From positions 1 through 32,729 of the forward strand of contig JANQMN010000112.1 of assembly GCA_028280065.1 (NCBI GenBank): a stretch of DNA of 32,729 nucleotides, read 5' to 3'. Shown piece by piece: positions 24,758 through 32,729 of this stretch (position 1 is the stretch's first letter; every line of letters starts with the position of its first letter). The notes below the pieces were generated by a model. It searched no databases and was not told where the DNA came from. It saw only the letters and a program-made list of their open reading frames with translations. The DNA comes from Hahella sp. Lineage in GTDB: Bacteria > Pseudomonadota > Gammaproteobacteria > Pseudomonadales > Oleiphilaceae. The translations under genes and the position numbers were made by a program.

Positions 24758-26322
24758 AATGCCGCGCCCAACAGTTCTCCAAGAATTTCGCTAACTTGTG
24801 ATGCCGTGTAACTATACTCGCTGTGCCGGCGAGCCAACTGATCGGCAGCAGCGGCGTGCCAACAAACAGCTAATGCCGCGGCAAATTGTGGCGCTAGGCC
24901 CTGGCCAAGCAATCCTGCAATCATGCCGGTCAAAACGTCCCCCATGCCACCTTTGGCCATGCCGGGGTTTCCATGTTCCGCAACCACTTGAATGATCAGG
25001 TTATTACTGTCTTGTTCAGCACTGCTATCCTGCTTGCCGCCAAAGTTCCGATTGCCGGCAGCACCCGCGATTAAACTGCCGGCGCCTTTCAACACTACCG
25101 TACAGGAATATTTTTCGGCCAACGCGCCGATGCTGGCATAACGATCGGCATTTATCTCAGCGTTCGATATCCCCAGCAACCGCGCCGCTTCGCCGGGGTG
25201 GGGAGTAATCACAGAGCCCTTCGGCAGTGCTGTATCCAGCATTGTCAATAAATTCAACCCATCTGCATCTAGCACCAAGGGCTTGCCCGCAGCCACACTC
25301 GTTTGCAAACACATTTTTGCCCAAGGTTGGCGCCCTAATCCCGGCCCGATCGCCACCACATCGGCTCGCTCCAGCATTTCCAGTAGAATGGATCTTTGCG
25401 GTGCGGCCCGATACATAATCTCGGGCAGGCGGGCCAGACCCGGTTGAATATGGCTGGCATGGGTGGCGCAACTGACTAACCCGGCGCCGACATGGCAGGC
25501 CGCTTCGGCGGCCATTATTGCCGCACCGCCAAACCCCTCTTCTCCGCCGACCACCAGCACATGTCCATAGTTTCCCTTATGACTGGAACGCTCTCTAAGG
25601 GGTAAATCCACACGCAATGCGGAAAAATTTGCTCTGCGAACGCAGCTTGGTACCTGCCGATAAATTTCTTCAGGCACCGAAAGGTCATCGAACCACAACC
25701 GGCCAACATAGTCCGCGGCTTTTCCGGTCAGTAACCCTTGCTTCAGACCGATAAAACTTACCGTGCAGTCCGCTTTGACAACCGGACCTAAGGGCATGCC
25801 TGTATCGGCATGCAAACCGCTGGGAATATCAATCGCGAGAACCGGCACAGCGGCCTTATTAATAGCCGTGACGGCTAGCGCGTAACCTTCCCGAACCGGT
25901 CCGCTCAGCCCGGTGCCCAGCAGCGCATCGACAATTAGGTCACCTTCGATGTTGCAACCGGCATCCCATAACCGGCATTCAACTCCCGCCTGGATGGCGT
26001 TGTCAGCGGCCTGCCTGGCTTCGCCTCGTAATCGATCAGGCGCGATGAGATAAAACAGCGTTACGTCGAAACCGGCTGCCAGTGCAAGTTCTGCGACCAC
26101 ATAGCCGTCACCGCCATTATTACCGCCGCCACAAAAAATGGTAATTGCGCCTAAATCCTCGAATTGGGAGTTCAATACCCGAAACGCGGCTTTCCCTGCG
26201 CGCCGCATCAACCCGTAGCCCCCGCCCATTGTTTGCGCAATGGCTAGCGCGTCCAATTGTCTCACTTGCGCTGCGCTGTAGAGCGTATCAGGCAGGCTGT
26301 GTCGAAGAGATTGCAGGCGCAT
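24754..26322 (-). CDS. nnr: Bifunctional NAD(P)HX epimerase / dehydratase
   Basis: This 522-residue repair enzyme restores hydrated NADH and NADPH. The N-terminal YjeF_N epimerase domain (about 1-220) has CGGGNNGGDGYV and a DALLGTGLSGPVREG loop. The C-terminal ADP-dependent dehydratase domain (about 230-520), a ribokinase-like fold, has VVGGEEGFGGAAIMAAEAA, AIGPGLG, VLDADGLN, TPHPGEAARLLG and GNPGMAKGGMGDVLTG. Length and domain order match E. coli Nnr. It is the first gene of the minus-strand block and is divergent from queG across 182 bp. Confidence 0.97.
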   Translation of the reverse strand: MRLQSLRHSLPDTLYSAAQVRQLDALAIAQTMGGGYGLMRRAGKAAFRVLNSQFEDLGAITIFCGGGNNGGDGYVVAELALAAGFDVTLFYLIAPDRLRGEARQAADNAIQAGVECRLWDAGCNIEGDLIVDALLGTGLSGPVREGYALAVTAINKAAVPVLAIDIPSGLHADTGMPLGPVVKADCTVSFIGLKQGLLTGKAADYVGRLWFDDLSVPEEIYRQVPSCVRRANFSALRVDLPLRERSSHKGNYGHVLVVGGEEGFGGAAIMAAEAACHVGAGLVSCATHASHIQPGLARLPEIMYRAAPQRSILLEMLERADVVAIGPGLGRQPWAKMCLQTSVAAGKPLVLDADGLNLLTMLDTALPKGSVITPHPGEAARLLGISNAEINADRYASIGALAEKYSCTVVLKGAGSLIAGAAGNRNFGGKQDSSAEQDSNNLIIQVVAEHGNPGMAKGGMGDVLTGMIAGLLGQGLAPQFAAALAVCWHAAAADQLARRHSEYSYTASQVSEILGELLGAAL

Positions 26323-26504
26323 ATAAAGAATTCACTTAAACTACTACGTCTATATCCATGTAAAGTTTAGCAAAATAATAGCAGAAGTATATTTTTTAAC
26401 CCAGCGTTTTCGCTTACCATAGAAGGTTACCGATCAGGGAGCGATTTTATTCTCTGGATAGCGCCTATACTTGCTGTTGAAACACTAAACTCGCGCGACA
26501 AAAA

Positions 26505-27614
26505 ATGCCTTCAAACGCGACGCCATCACTTTCACCTACTGCAATTGCGCAATTGAAAGATCAGGTTAAACAGTGGGCCAAAGAACTTGGCTTTCAGGAC
26601 TGCGGTATCGCTTCAACGGATCTCGGGCAACATAAATCACATCTCGCTAACTGGCTGGACGCGGGCTATCACGGCGAGTTGGAATACATGAGCAGACATG
26701 GCACAAAGCGCAGCAATCCCGCCGAGCTGGTCCCCGGTACGGTTCGTGTAATCTCCCTGCGGATGGATTATTGGCCGGAGAGTGCCGCAGCAGCCGAGCA
26801 GATCTTGGGCGCAGATCAGAAAGCCTATGTCTCGCGCTACACCCTGGGCCGGGATTACCACAAACTGATTCGCAAACGCTTAGCAAAACTTGGACAGAAG
26901 TTGACGGAGGCAGTAGCAAACTCGAATTACCGGGTGTTTGTCGATAGCGCGCCGGTTCTGGAAAGAGGATTAGCGGAGCTGGCCGGTCTTGGTTGGATCG
27001 GTAAAAACACCATGCTGATCCATCCGCAGGCCGGTTCTTACTTTTTCTTGGCCGAGCTGTTTACCGATATACCTCTTCCTGTCGATCAGCCTTTTTCGTC
27101 GAAACATTGCGGCAGTTGTCGGCGCTGCCTCGATCTCTGCCCAACCCAGGCATTTGTCGGACCGCATTTGCTGGATGCGCGACGTTGCATTTCCTATCTC
27201 ACTATCGAGTTGAAAGGTTCTATCCCGGAAGAACTGCGTCCATTGATCGGCAATCGGGTGTTCGGTTGTGACGATTGCCAGTTGGTTTGTCCTTGGAACA
27301 AATTTACCCGGCCCACGACAGAGCAGGATTTCTCACCCAGGCACCAGCTTGACCGGCAAGAGATGATCGCCCTGTTTGCCTGGACAGAGGAGGAGTTTCT
27401 TCAGCGTACCGAAGGTTCCGCCATTCGCCGCACCGGTTATGCAGGTTGGCTGCGCAACCTGGCAGTGGCATTGGGCAATGCCACCCCCAGCGAAGCGGTC
27501 ATTCGCGCCTTGCAATCCCGCGCCGACCACCCTTCTGTGATCGTCAGGGAACACGTCACCTGGGCCTTGGTGCAGCTTAAAAGACATCCTCTATATCGGG
27601 ACCGGATAGTCTAA
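26505..27614 (+). CDS. queG: Epoxyqueuosine reductase QueG
   Basis: This 369-residue cobalamin- and iron-sulfur-dependent enzyme reduces epoxyqueuosine to queuosine in tRNA, the last step of that pathway. The N-terminal domain includes RYTLGRDYHKLIRKRL and the conserved VDSAPVLER with Asp147, probably the catalytic acid. Two 4Fe-4S cluster motifs follow: Cys202-x2-Cys205-x2-Cys208-x3-Cys212 and Cys255-x2-Cys258-x3-Cys262, with Cys228 as the likely eighth ligand. A HEAT-like tail (RNLAVALGNA) ends the protein. A TATACT -10-like hexamer lies at 26466-26471. The gene is convergent with orn. Confidence 0.97.
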   Translation: MPSNATPSLSPTAIAQLKDQVKQWAKELGFQDCGIASTDLGQHKSHLANWLDAGYHGELEYMSRHGTKRSNPAELVPGTVRVISLRMDYWPESAAAAEQILGADQKAYVSRYTLGRDYHKLIRKRLAKLGQKLTEAVANSNYRVFVDSAPVLERGLAELAGLGWIGKNTMLIHPQAGSYFFLAELFTDIPLPVDQPFSSKHCGSCRRCLDLCPTQAFVGPHLLDARRCISYLTIELKGSIPEELRPLIGNRVFGCDDCQLVCPWNKFTRPTTEQDFSPRHQLDRQEMIALFAWTEEEFLQRTEGSAIRRTGYAGWLRNLAVALGNATPSEAVIRALQSRADHPSVIVREHVTWALVQLKRHPLYRDRIV

Positions 27615-27719
27615 GATTTTTGATTCCGACGGGCATAAAAGGCTTGATTGGCCACACGAAAGCCACCGTTTCAGGCAGAAGGCGTATACGTAACCAAGCG
27701 CAAGCAAACTGCGGCTTAA

Positions 27720-27754
27720 TCTTCCATGCGTAAATTTATTCTTCCATGCGTAAA
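27720..27754. repeat. orn: Short direct repeat duplicating the 3' end of orn
   Basis: The 15-mer TCTTCCATGCGTAAA occurs at 27720-27734 and again at 27740-27754, a 20-base period. The second copy contains the last sense codons of orn (Arg-Met-Glu and part of Glu); the first lies just beyond its stop. It looks like a small tandem duplication. Confidence 0.7.
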
Positions 27755-28284
27755 AAAGTAGCCCGATAATAACGCAGTTCGTCGATGGATTCCCGAATAT
27801 CATCCAAGGCTTTATGGGTGTTCTTCTTGCTCAGTCCGCTGGCGATATCCGGCCGCCAGCGCCGGACCAGTTCCTTAATGGTACTGACATCCAGATTTCG
27901 ATAATGAAAGAACGCTTCCAACTCTTTCATATAACGCGCCAAGAAACGGCGGTCCTGGCTTACCGTGTTACCGCACATCGGCGAGGCTTTGCGCTCGGCA
28001 TGTTGGTGTAGAAATTCCAGAATGATCTGTTCGGCTTCGGTTTCCGATACGGTGCTCGACCTGACCCGCGCGACCAGACCGCTCTCACCATGGGTTTTCT
28101 GGTTCCAGTCATCCATCAGCGCCAGCACTTCTTCCGGTTGGTGGACAGCGATGACAGGACTTTCAGCCAAGATATTGAGGTCTTGATCCGTCACGATTAC
28201 CGCCATTTCGAGAATCCTATCGGTGTCCGGTTTTAACCCGGTCATTTCCAGATCGATCCATACTAGGTTTTTTTGGAGCGACAT
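27736..28284 (-). CDS. orn: Oligoribonuclease
   Basis: This 182-residue DEDDh 3'-to-5' exoribonuclease degrades RNA dinucleotides, including pGpG from cyclic-di-GMP breakdown. Exo [10 protein letters not shown] carries Asp11 and Glu13, and [15 protein letters not shown] carries the next Asp. Exo [14 protein letters not shown] carries the His and final Asp. The ATG at 28284 has GAGGAG just upstream and gives the family-standard [14 protein letters not shown] start; a frame from 28308 adds 8 residues. It is divergent from rsgA, as in E. coli and Pseudomonas. Confidence 0.97.
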   Translation of the reverse strand: MSLQKNLVWIDLEMTGLKPDTDRILEMAVIVTDQDLNILAESPVIAVHQPEEVLALMDDWNQKTHGESGLVARVRSSTVSETEAEQIILEFLHQHAERKASPMCGNTVSQDRRFLARYMKELEAFFHYRNLDVSTIKELVRRWRPDIASGLSKKNTHKALDDIRESIDELRYYRATFLRMEE

Positions 28285-28430
28285 ATTCTCCTCATTTCGC
28301 TGGCTCACCCATTCTCAAACTTGGCACGGTAAATCCCTGTATTTTCTCCCTTTAGTTCCTTACAGTGTAGACTAAGTTGAGCTTGTACCGAAACTTAAGT
28401 TTCCCAGAAACTACCGGCTCGGCAAACCAA

Positions 28431-28461
28431 AATACCATTAAATCCTGTCGCGATAGGTATT
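28431..28461. promoter_or_regulatory. Nested inverted repeats in the orn-rsgA divergent intergenic region
   Basis: The 278-bp gap 28285-28562 has no gene. Within it, CCTGTCGCGATAGG (28444-28457) is a 14-bp near-palindrome centred on TCGCGA with one mismatched pair. It is enclosed by AATACC (28431-28436) and GGTATT (28456-28461). This could be an operator or a leader hairpin. No strong promoter was identified. Confidence 0.3.
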
Positions 28462-28562
28462 GATTTTGTAAGGACGGAAACTTTTCCTGCACTTACCGAA
28501 CCCGGCGAAACGTCAAAAAGGTGTTTCTAGACAACTGACGAAGGGCAATCTACAGTTCCGAA

Positions 28563-29639
28563 ATGGCAAAGAGAAAGCTGTCGAAACAGCAGCAATGGCG
28601 GATCAAGAAGATCCAGGAGGAGCGAAGTAAACGCGCCGCCCGCCGCGAAGCGAAGGAACTGACAGCGCTGCAGCAAGGCGATTTGGGAGCGCTACAACAT
28701 GGCCGGGTGATTGCCCACTATGGACAACAGTTGGATATTGAGCCGCTGCCGAGCAAGGAAAACCACACTCCGGGGCCACACAGCGAGCGTGATATTCACC
28801 GGTGCTATGCGCGCGCCAATATCGACTCGCTGGTCACCGGTGACCTGGTAACCTGGCGTCCGGGGGCGGACCAAAGCGGCGTCATCGAAGCTCGCGAAAG
28901 CCGGCGTAGCCTCCTGCAACGCCCGGACAAATTTGGTCAATTGAAGCCGGTGGCCGCCAATATCGACCAAATTCTCATTGTCATCTGCCCGGAACCAACG
29001 CCGTTTCCCAACCTGATCAACCGCTATCTGGTCGCTGCCGAGGCAGTGCAGATCACCCCTAAAATCATTCTCAACAAAAGTGATCTGCTCAATCCGGAAA
29101 ATCGGGAGCAAATCGCGGAACTGAAGCACAGCTATAGTGGATTGGGTTACACCTGGCTTGAAGTGACATGCAAAACAACAGACGGATTAGCGCCACTGCT
29201 GGCGCTACTGCAACGCTGCACGAGTGTCTTCGTCGGACAATCCGGCGTTGGAAAGTCATCCATTATTAAAACCCTCTTGCCGGACCAGAACATCAAAGTG
29301 GGAGCGCTGTCAGAAGGGGAAAAGAAAGGGACCCACACGACTACAACAGCTAAACTGTTTCACATGCCTTGCGGCGGAGAATTGATCGATTCCCCTGGCA
29401 TTCGGGAATTCGGCCTTTGGCACATGGACGAACAAACCTTAACGGAAGGCTTTATCGAATTCCGCCCATTTCTTGGCCATTGCCGGTTTCGTGACTGCAG
29501 GCATCGCCGGGAACCCGGTTGCGCGCTTTTTGCAGCCGTGGAAGCAGGTCGGATCAGCGAAGCCAGAATGGCCAGCTACCTGTCAATCCGTGACTCTTTA
29601 TCCGAGCAGGAAATCTATAACCAGGAAACTGAGCGTTAA
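28563..29639 (+). CDS. rsgA: Small-subunit biogenesis GTPase RsgA
   Basis: This 358-residue circularly permuted GTPase checks 30S subunit maturation. An N-terminal basic helix leads into an OB fold (about 45-115), then the permuted G domain with G4 NKSD (171-174) before G1 GQSGVGKS (225-232) and G3 DSPG (276-279). A C-terminal zinc knuckle has Cys307, Cys312, His314 and Cys320. The KGTHTTT segment after G1 is the family switch region. The gene converges with motB, with 23 bp between stops. Confidence 0.97.
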   Translation: MAKRKLSKQQQWRIKKIQEERSKRAARREAKELTALQQGDLGALQHGRVIAHYGQQLDIEPLPSKENHTPGPHSERDIHRCYARANIDSLVTGDLVTWRPGADQSGVIEARESRRSLLQRPDKFGQLKPVAANIDQILIVICPEPTPFPNLINRYLVAAEAVQITPKIILNKSDLLNPENREQIAELKHSYSGLGYTWLEVTCKTTDGLAPLLALLQRCTSVFVGQSGVGKSSIIKTLLPDQNIKVGALSEGEKKGTHTTTTAKLFHMPCGGELIDSPGIREFGLWHMDEQTLTEGFIEFRPFLGHCRFRDCRHRREPGCALFAAVEAGRISEARMASYLSIRDSLSEQEIYNQETER

Positions 29640-29662
29640 CCTTTCGCCAGTCGAATGCGCAC

Positions 29663-30661
29663 TCACCAATCGAGGCCGTTGCTGTCCTGCTCCTGGACAT
29701 TCTCCGAAGGGGTTGGCCGGTCGAGATCAATCGCCGGATCAAAGGGCGTTTTGTTCAAACCGGTATCGATGATCTGGTTGAATTGCGAATCCAGTTCGTT
29801 TTCGCTGATCAAGCTTTCGGCTTTGTCTGCGTGTTCAATTTCCTCCTGGGTTTTCTTATTCAGGACGATAATTGAAATCCGCCGGTTAACGGGGTTCAAC
29901 GGATTTTCCTCGTCATACAATACCGAAGAGGCGAGGCCCACCACCCGCGAAACCTGGTAATCCGGCAACCCGCCGCCGACCAATGCCCGTCTGGCGGCAT
30001 TGGCGCGGTCAGCGGAAAGCTCCCAGTTACTGAAATCCTCCCGTCCTATAAACGGCGCACCATCGGTATGGCCGGATATGCTCACCTTATTTTCCACTGT
30101 CGCAATTGCCGTGGCCAATTCAAATAATATATCTTCAAAATAGGGCTTTAGTTCATCATCGCCGCTATCGAACATGGGGCGCCGACTCTTGTCGACGATT
30201 TGAATCCGCAGCCCTTCATCCGTTATATCGATGATCAATTGGTCTTTAAAGCCCTTGAGTTTCGGGCTGGAGTTGATTCGGTCAACGATTTCTTTCATCA
30301 GGGTGGCAAGCTTACGTTGTTCAATCTGGGCCGCGATATCTTGGACGGTTTCCTCTTCAAGGACGATTTCCGGCTGATTTTCCGGCGTTTTGCCGACATC
30401 GTCCACCACGGTCACTGTAACACTGCCGCCCAGATCGATTACGTTGGGGGTGCCGCCATCAACGAAGCCCACCGGATCGGTAAAATACCCTGCAATGGCA
30501 GCCTGCTGTTCCTTGCTCGTCGATTCACTAAGCCAGAGCACCAGAAAGAAAGCCATCATAGCCGTGGCAAAATCCGCAAATGCCACCTTCCATGCGCCTC
30601 CATGGCCTTTATGCACCTTGCGCACCCTTTTAACAATGATGGGAGGTTGGTCCTCAATCAC
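29663..30661 (-). CDS. motB: Flagellar stator protein MotB
   Basis: This 332-residue stator subunit has an N-terminal basic cytoplasmic tail, a single transmembrane helix with the proton-carrying Asp30 (AFADFATAMMAFFLVLWL), a plug/linker region, and an OmpA-like peptidoglycan-binding domain with SGHTDGAPF and LSADRANAARRAL. The TM region resembles E. coli MotB, favouring H+ rather than Na+ coupling. motA is 20 bp upstream, so they form one transcription unit. The acidic C-terminal tail has no known motif. Confidence 0.96.
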   Translation of the reverse strand: MIEDQPPIIVKRVRKVHKGHGGAWKVAFADFATAMMAFFLVLWLSESTSKEQQAAIAGYFTDPVGFVDGGTPNVIDLGGSVTVTVVDDVGKTPENQPEIVLEEETVQDIAAQIEQRKLATLMKEIVDRINSSPKLKGFKDQLIIDITDEGLRIQIVDKSRRPMFDSGDDELKPYFEDILFELATAIATVENKVSISGHTDGAPFIGREDFSNWELSADRANAARRALVGGGLPDYQVSRVVGLASSVLYDEENPLNPVNRRISIIVLNKKTQEEIEHADKAESLISENELDSQFNQIIDTGLNKTPFDPAIDLDRPTPSENVQEQDSNGLDW

Positions 30662-30681
30662 CCTGAATCCTTGGCCCTACT

Positions 30682-31533
30682 CTAGCGGGACCGGACATAA
30701 TCGTTGAGTTCCTGGAAAGTCGGCCGCACATCCGAGTTAAGCGCTTTGCGTCCGAACTCTATAGCGAGCTGCGGTGCGAGTCCGCCCATAGTCGCCAAGA
30801 TACTGACCTTAATGCATTCGTAAGCCTTGATTTCAGCAGCGGCTATATGGTGAAGGGCATGGGCGGTGGGGCCGACAAAGCCATACGCCGCCAAAATCCC
30901 GAAAAACGTACCGACCAAGGCAGCGGCGACATGCACTCCCAGCTCCTCCGGCGGCCCGCCGAGAGATTTCATGGTAATGACAATCCCCAAAACCGCCGCG
31001 ACAATCCCGAATCCCGGCAACGCATCGGCCACTTTATTGACCGCGTCTGCCGGTTTTTCCAACTCCGCCATACGGGTTTCGATCTCCATGTCCATCAGCC
31101 CCTCCAACTCGTGGGGAGCCATATTGCCGGCACTGACTATGCGCAAATAATCGGTAATGTAATCGCGAATATGCGGGAGACGCATAATGGCGGGATAACG
31201 GTTAAAAATTTCGCTGCCTTCCGGATCATCGACATCCGCTTCTATCGACATCACCCCCGATTTCCGGGCTTTGTCGAACAGATCGAACAGTAACGTCAGC
31301 AAGTCCATGAACAGTAGCCGGTTGAACTGGCTGCCGACAAACAAGGCCGGGAGCGCCTTGAAAACCTTCAACATTACCTTGGGAGGATTGGATATAATGA
31401 ACGCGCCCAGAGCAGCGCCACCGATAATGATAATTTCAAACGGCTGCCAAAGCGCAGCAAGCTCCCCATGTGCCAGTACGTATCCGCCCAGCACACTCGC
31501 AGTAACAATGATACTTCCGAGAATCAAGAGCAT
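30682..31533 (-). CDS. motA: Flagellar stator protein MotA
   Basis: This 283-residue inner-membrane protein has four transmembrane helices. Helices 3 and 4 contain the conserved prolines and GxGxxxAxxG pattern (PGFGIVAAVLGIVITMKSLG and ALVGTFFGILAAYGFVGP). The cytoplasmic loop between helices 2 and 3 carries the charged residues that contact FliG. The length and N-terminus match the long E. coli-type MotA, not the shorter PomA type. The start ATG at 31533 has only a distant AAGGA. It is divergent from the HDOD gene across 94 bp. Confidence 0.96.
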   Translation of the reverse strand: MLLILGSIIVTASVLGGYVLAHGELAALWQPFEIIIIGGAALGAFIISNPPKVMLKVFKALPALFVGSQFNRLLFMDLLTLLFDLFDKARKSGVMSIEADVDDPEGSEIFNRYPAIMRLPHIRDYITDYLRIVSAGNMAPHELEGLMDMEIETRMAELEKPADAVNKVADALPGFGIVAAVLGIVITMKSLGGPPEELGVHVAAALVGTFFGILAAYGFVGPTAHALHHIAAAEIKAYECIKVSILATMGGLAPQLAIEFGRKALNSDVRPTFQELNDYVRSR

Positions 31534-31627
31534 TACTGTAATAATTCCTTAGCGTGACAAAAGCGCCTTCGTTAACTACTTTTAGTACTAACAGTAAAGA
31601 TCAAAAAACACTATTTCACAACACCTT

Positions 31628-32729
31628 ATGCCATCCACAACTCCCCTGACAGAAGAACTTGAGTGGGTTAATCAACTACTTGCCAAACCCTTGCCTTCTG
31701 TCACCGGGAGCAGTGCTATTTTACTCAGGTTGATGGGTCAAAAGACCCTTTCCTATCAGACCATGAGTAATGTTATTCAGAATGACCCGGTATTGGCGTT
31801 AAATCTTCTTAACAAGGCCAATTTCAGCATTCAGTCGGACGAGAGTCTGGTAAAGAACCTGAACCAGGCGATCAGTTTGCTGGGCTTGGACTTCCTGGAA
31901 CAAGTGCTGAAAACCACCCCGCCGCCGGAACAGCCCAATATCCCGGGTGTCACCGCCTATTACCGAACGATGGCGACCAGCTTCTGTGCCGCCCATCTGG
32001 CCAGCGAAATTGTGGCAGTTAAACAGCCCGCCCGACAAGTTGAATACTATTGGGCGGCACTTTTCTATGGGTTGCCCATGTGGTACCTCTGGCGGTTTAC
32101 ACCGAAAAAGATGCAAGCCTGGACCGACCGGTTGAGTCAACCCATTTCCGAGCGCCTGGCGTCTGAGAAGAAGATATTCGGCGCGAGTTTCATTGAACTA
32201 TGGAGCCTTATTCAGGAGGCGTTTTCGCTGCCGTCGCTGATCTCTGAAGGGCCGTTGCTTGGCGACCCGCAATACGCGCGAATGCTGGTGAGACTTGCCC
32301 GGCATTGCCCACCTGAAGGAAAGCCTTTACGGCCGGATAACCGCGACGAAAGGCTGTTTATGTCCAGCCCGGCCTTTTTGGTCGGACTGGCAAACCACCT
32401 CGGCCTGCAGGCAAATCGGTCCCTCTATTCCAGGCTAACCGGACGTTTGCTCAAAGTACTGGCGGTTTACCTGGAACAACCGCTGGCGGAAACTTACGCC
32501 TTGTTCCACCGCATCATCGTGCAATCCAGTCGCGAGCACCCGCTGGCGAGCGCCGGTTTTTTGGCCGAACAGTTAATCTGGGGCGGCAAGGTGGCACTAT
32601 ACACTTCTGTGCCCGCTGTTGTGCCCGCTGTCTCAGAACCTGAACCTGAACCTGAACCTGAACCTGAACCTGAACCTGAACCTGAACCTGAACCTGAACC
32701 TGAACCTGAACCTGAACCTGAACCTGAAC
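31628..32729 (+). CDS. HDOD-domain protein with Pro-Glu repeat, partial at the window edge
   Basis: The open frame begins at ATG 31628 and is still open at the end (367 codons seen). Residues about 20-100 fit the start of an HDOD domain, a degenerate HD-type fold found in signalling proteins: LPSVTGSSAILLRLMG, NDPVLALNLLNKAN and NQAISLLGLDFLEQ. A helical region follows to about residue 330, where a perfect (Glu-Pro)n array begins. An HDOD gene beside motAB is also found, as I recall, in Pseudomonas-like genomes. No clear Shine-Dalgarno sequence precedes the ATG. What lies beyond the repeat is not visible. Confidence 0.85.
   Translation, partial: MPSTTPLTEELEWVNQLLAKPLPSVTGSSAILLRLMGQKTLSYQTMSNVIQNDPVLALNLLNKANFSIQSDESLVKNLNQAISLLGLDFLEQVLKTTPPPEQPNIPGVTAYYRTMATSFCAAHLASEIVAVKQPARQVEYYWAALFYGLPMWYLWRFTPKKMQAWTDRLSQPISERLASEKKIFGASFIELWSLIQEAFSLPSLISEGPLLGDPQYARMLVRLARHCPPEGKPLRPDNRDERLFMSSPAFLVGLANHLGLQANRSLYSRLTGRLLKVLAVYLEQPLAETYALFHRIIVQSSREHPLASAGFLAEQLIWGGKVALYTSVPAVVPAVSEPEPEPEPEPEPEPEPEPEPEPEPEPEPEPE
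32636..32729 (+). repeat. (GAACCT)n hexanucleotide tandem repeat encoding Glu-Pro
   Basis: Fifteen perfect GAACCT units plus four bases run to the window edge. The unit is six bases and in frame, so copy-number change alters the length of the Glu-Pro linker without breaking the frame. The array has no substitution at all, suggesting recent expansion or a difficult assembly region. Confidence 0.97.

Noticed and set aside
29663-31533. Sodium-type PomAB stator
   Set aside because: MotA length and the MotB transmembrane segment resemble the E. coli proton-driven type.
31534-31627. Flagellar sigma-28 promoter for motAB
   Set aside because: No stretch fits TAAAGTTT-N11-GCCGATAA acceptably; only a TTAGTACTAA palindrome (31582-31591) is seen.
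32636-32729. CRISPR array
   Set aside because: The repeat is a contiguous hexamer without spacers and is part of an open coding frame.

Overview
The window is a chromosomal segment of a gammaproteobacterium. The right-hand two thirds keep an old conserved gene neighbourhood: motA-motB / rsgA / orn / queG / nnr-tsaE-amiB-mutL-miaA-hfq-hflX-hflK-hflC / yjeT-hisZ-purA. I recall this order, including orn, queG, hisZ and a flagellar stator pair beside rsgA, from Pseudomonas-like lineages, and the nnr-to-purA part is also close to the Escherichia coli order. No rRNA, complete tRNA, insertion sequence, prophage or CRISPR array is visible. The species cannot be named from the sequence alone.

Left part (1-12919), accessory and metabolic genes. 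A truncated gene start lies at the left edge. A RetSat/phytoene-desaturase-like FAD oxidoreductase is divergent from a PadR-type regulator, and a perfect palindrome lies between them. Next come an orphan sensor histidine kinase, the Na+/H+ antiporter NhaD, a small ribbon-helix-helix-like protein, a periplasmic MalS-type alpha-amylase, a YafD-like EEP-family membrane protein, a small unknown membrane protein, a Lys/Ala-rich histone-H1-like protein, an L-2-hydroxyglutarate-oxidase-like FAD enzyme and a divergent EamA-family exporter.

Middle part (12936-26322), a long minus-strand housekeeping block. nnr and tsaE overlap (ATGA), mutL and miaA overlap at TAGTG, and hflK and hflC are almost contiguous. 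Together these genes cover metabolite repair, tRNA modification (t6A, i6A), septal cell-wall cleavage, mismatch repair, RNA-chaperone function, ribosome-associated GTPase function and membrane protease control. A strong intrinsic terminator separates hflC from yjeT-hisZ-purA. hflC carries a one-base frameshift, the clearest anomaly in the block.

Right part (26505-32729). queG and orn converge, orn and rsgA diverge, rsgA and motB converge, and motA is divergent from an HDOD-domain gene. That last gene runs off the window inside a perfect (GAACCT)n tandem repeat encoding a Pro-Glu array.

Most of the window is ordinary core genome. The best leads are the PadR/FAD-oxidoreductase regulatory unit, the hflC frameshift, the Pro-Glu hexamer repeat in the HDOD protein, the histone-like protein, and palindromes upstream of hfq. 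I did not find a convincing new multi-gene system.
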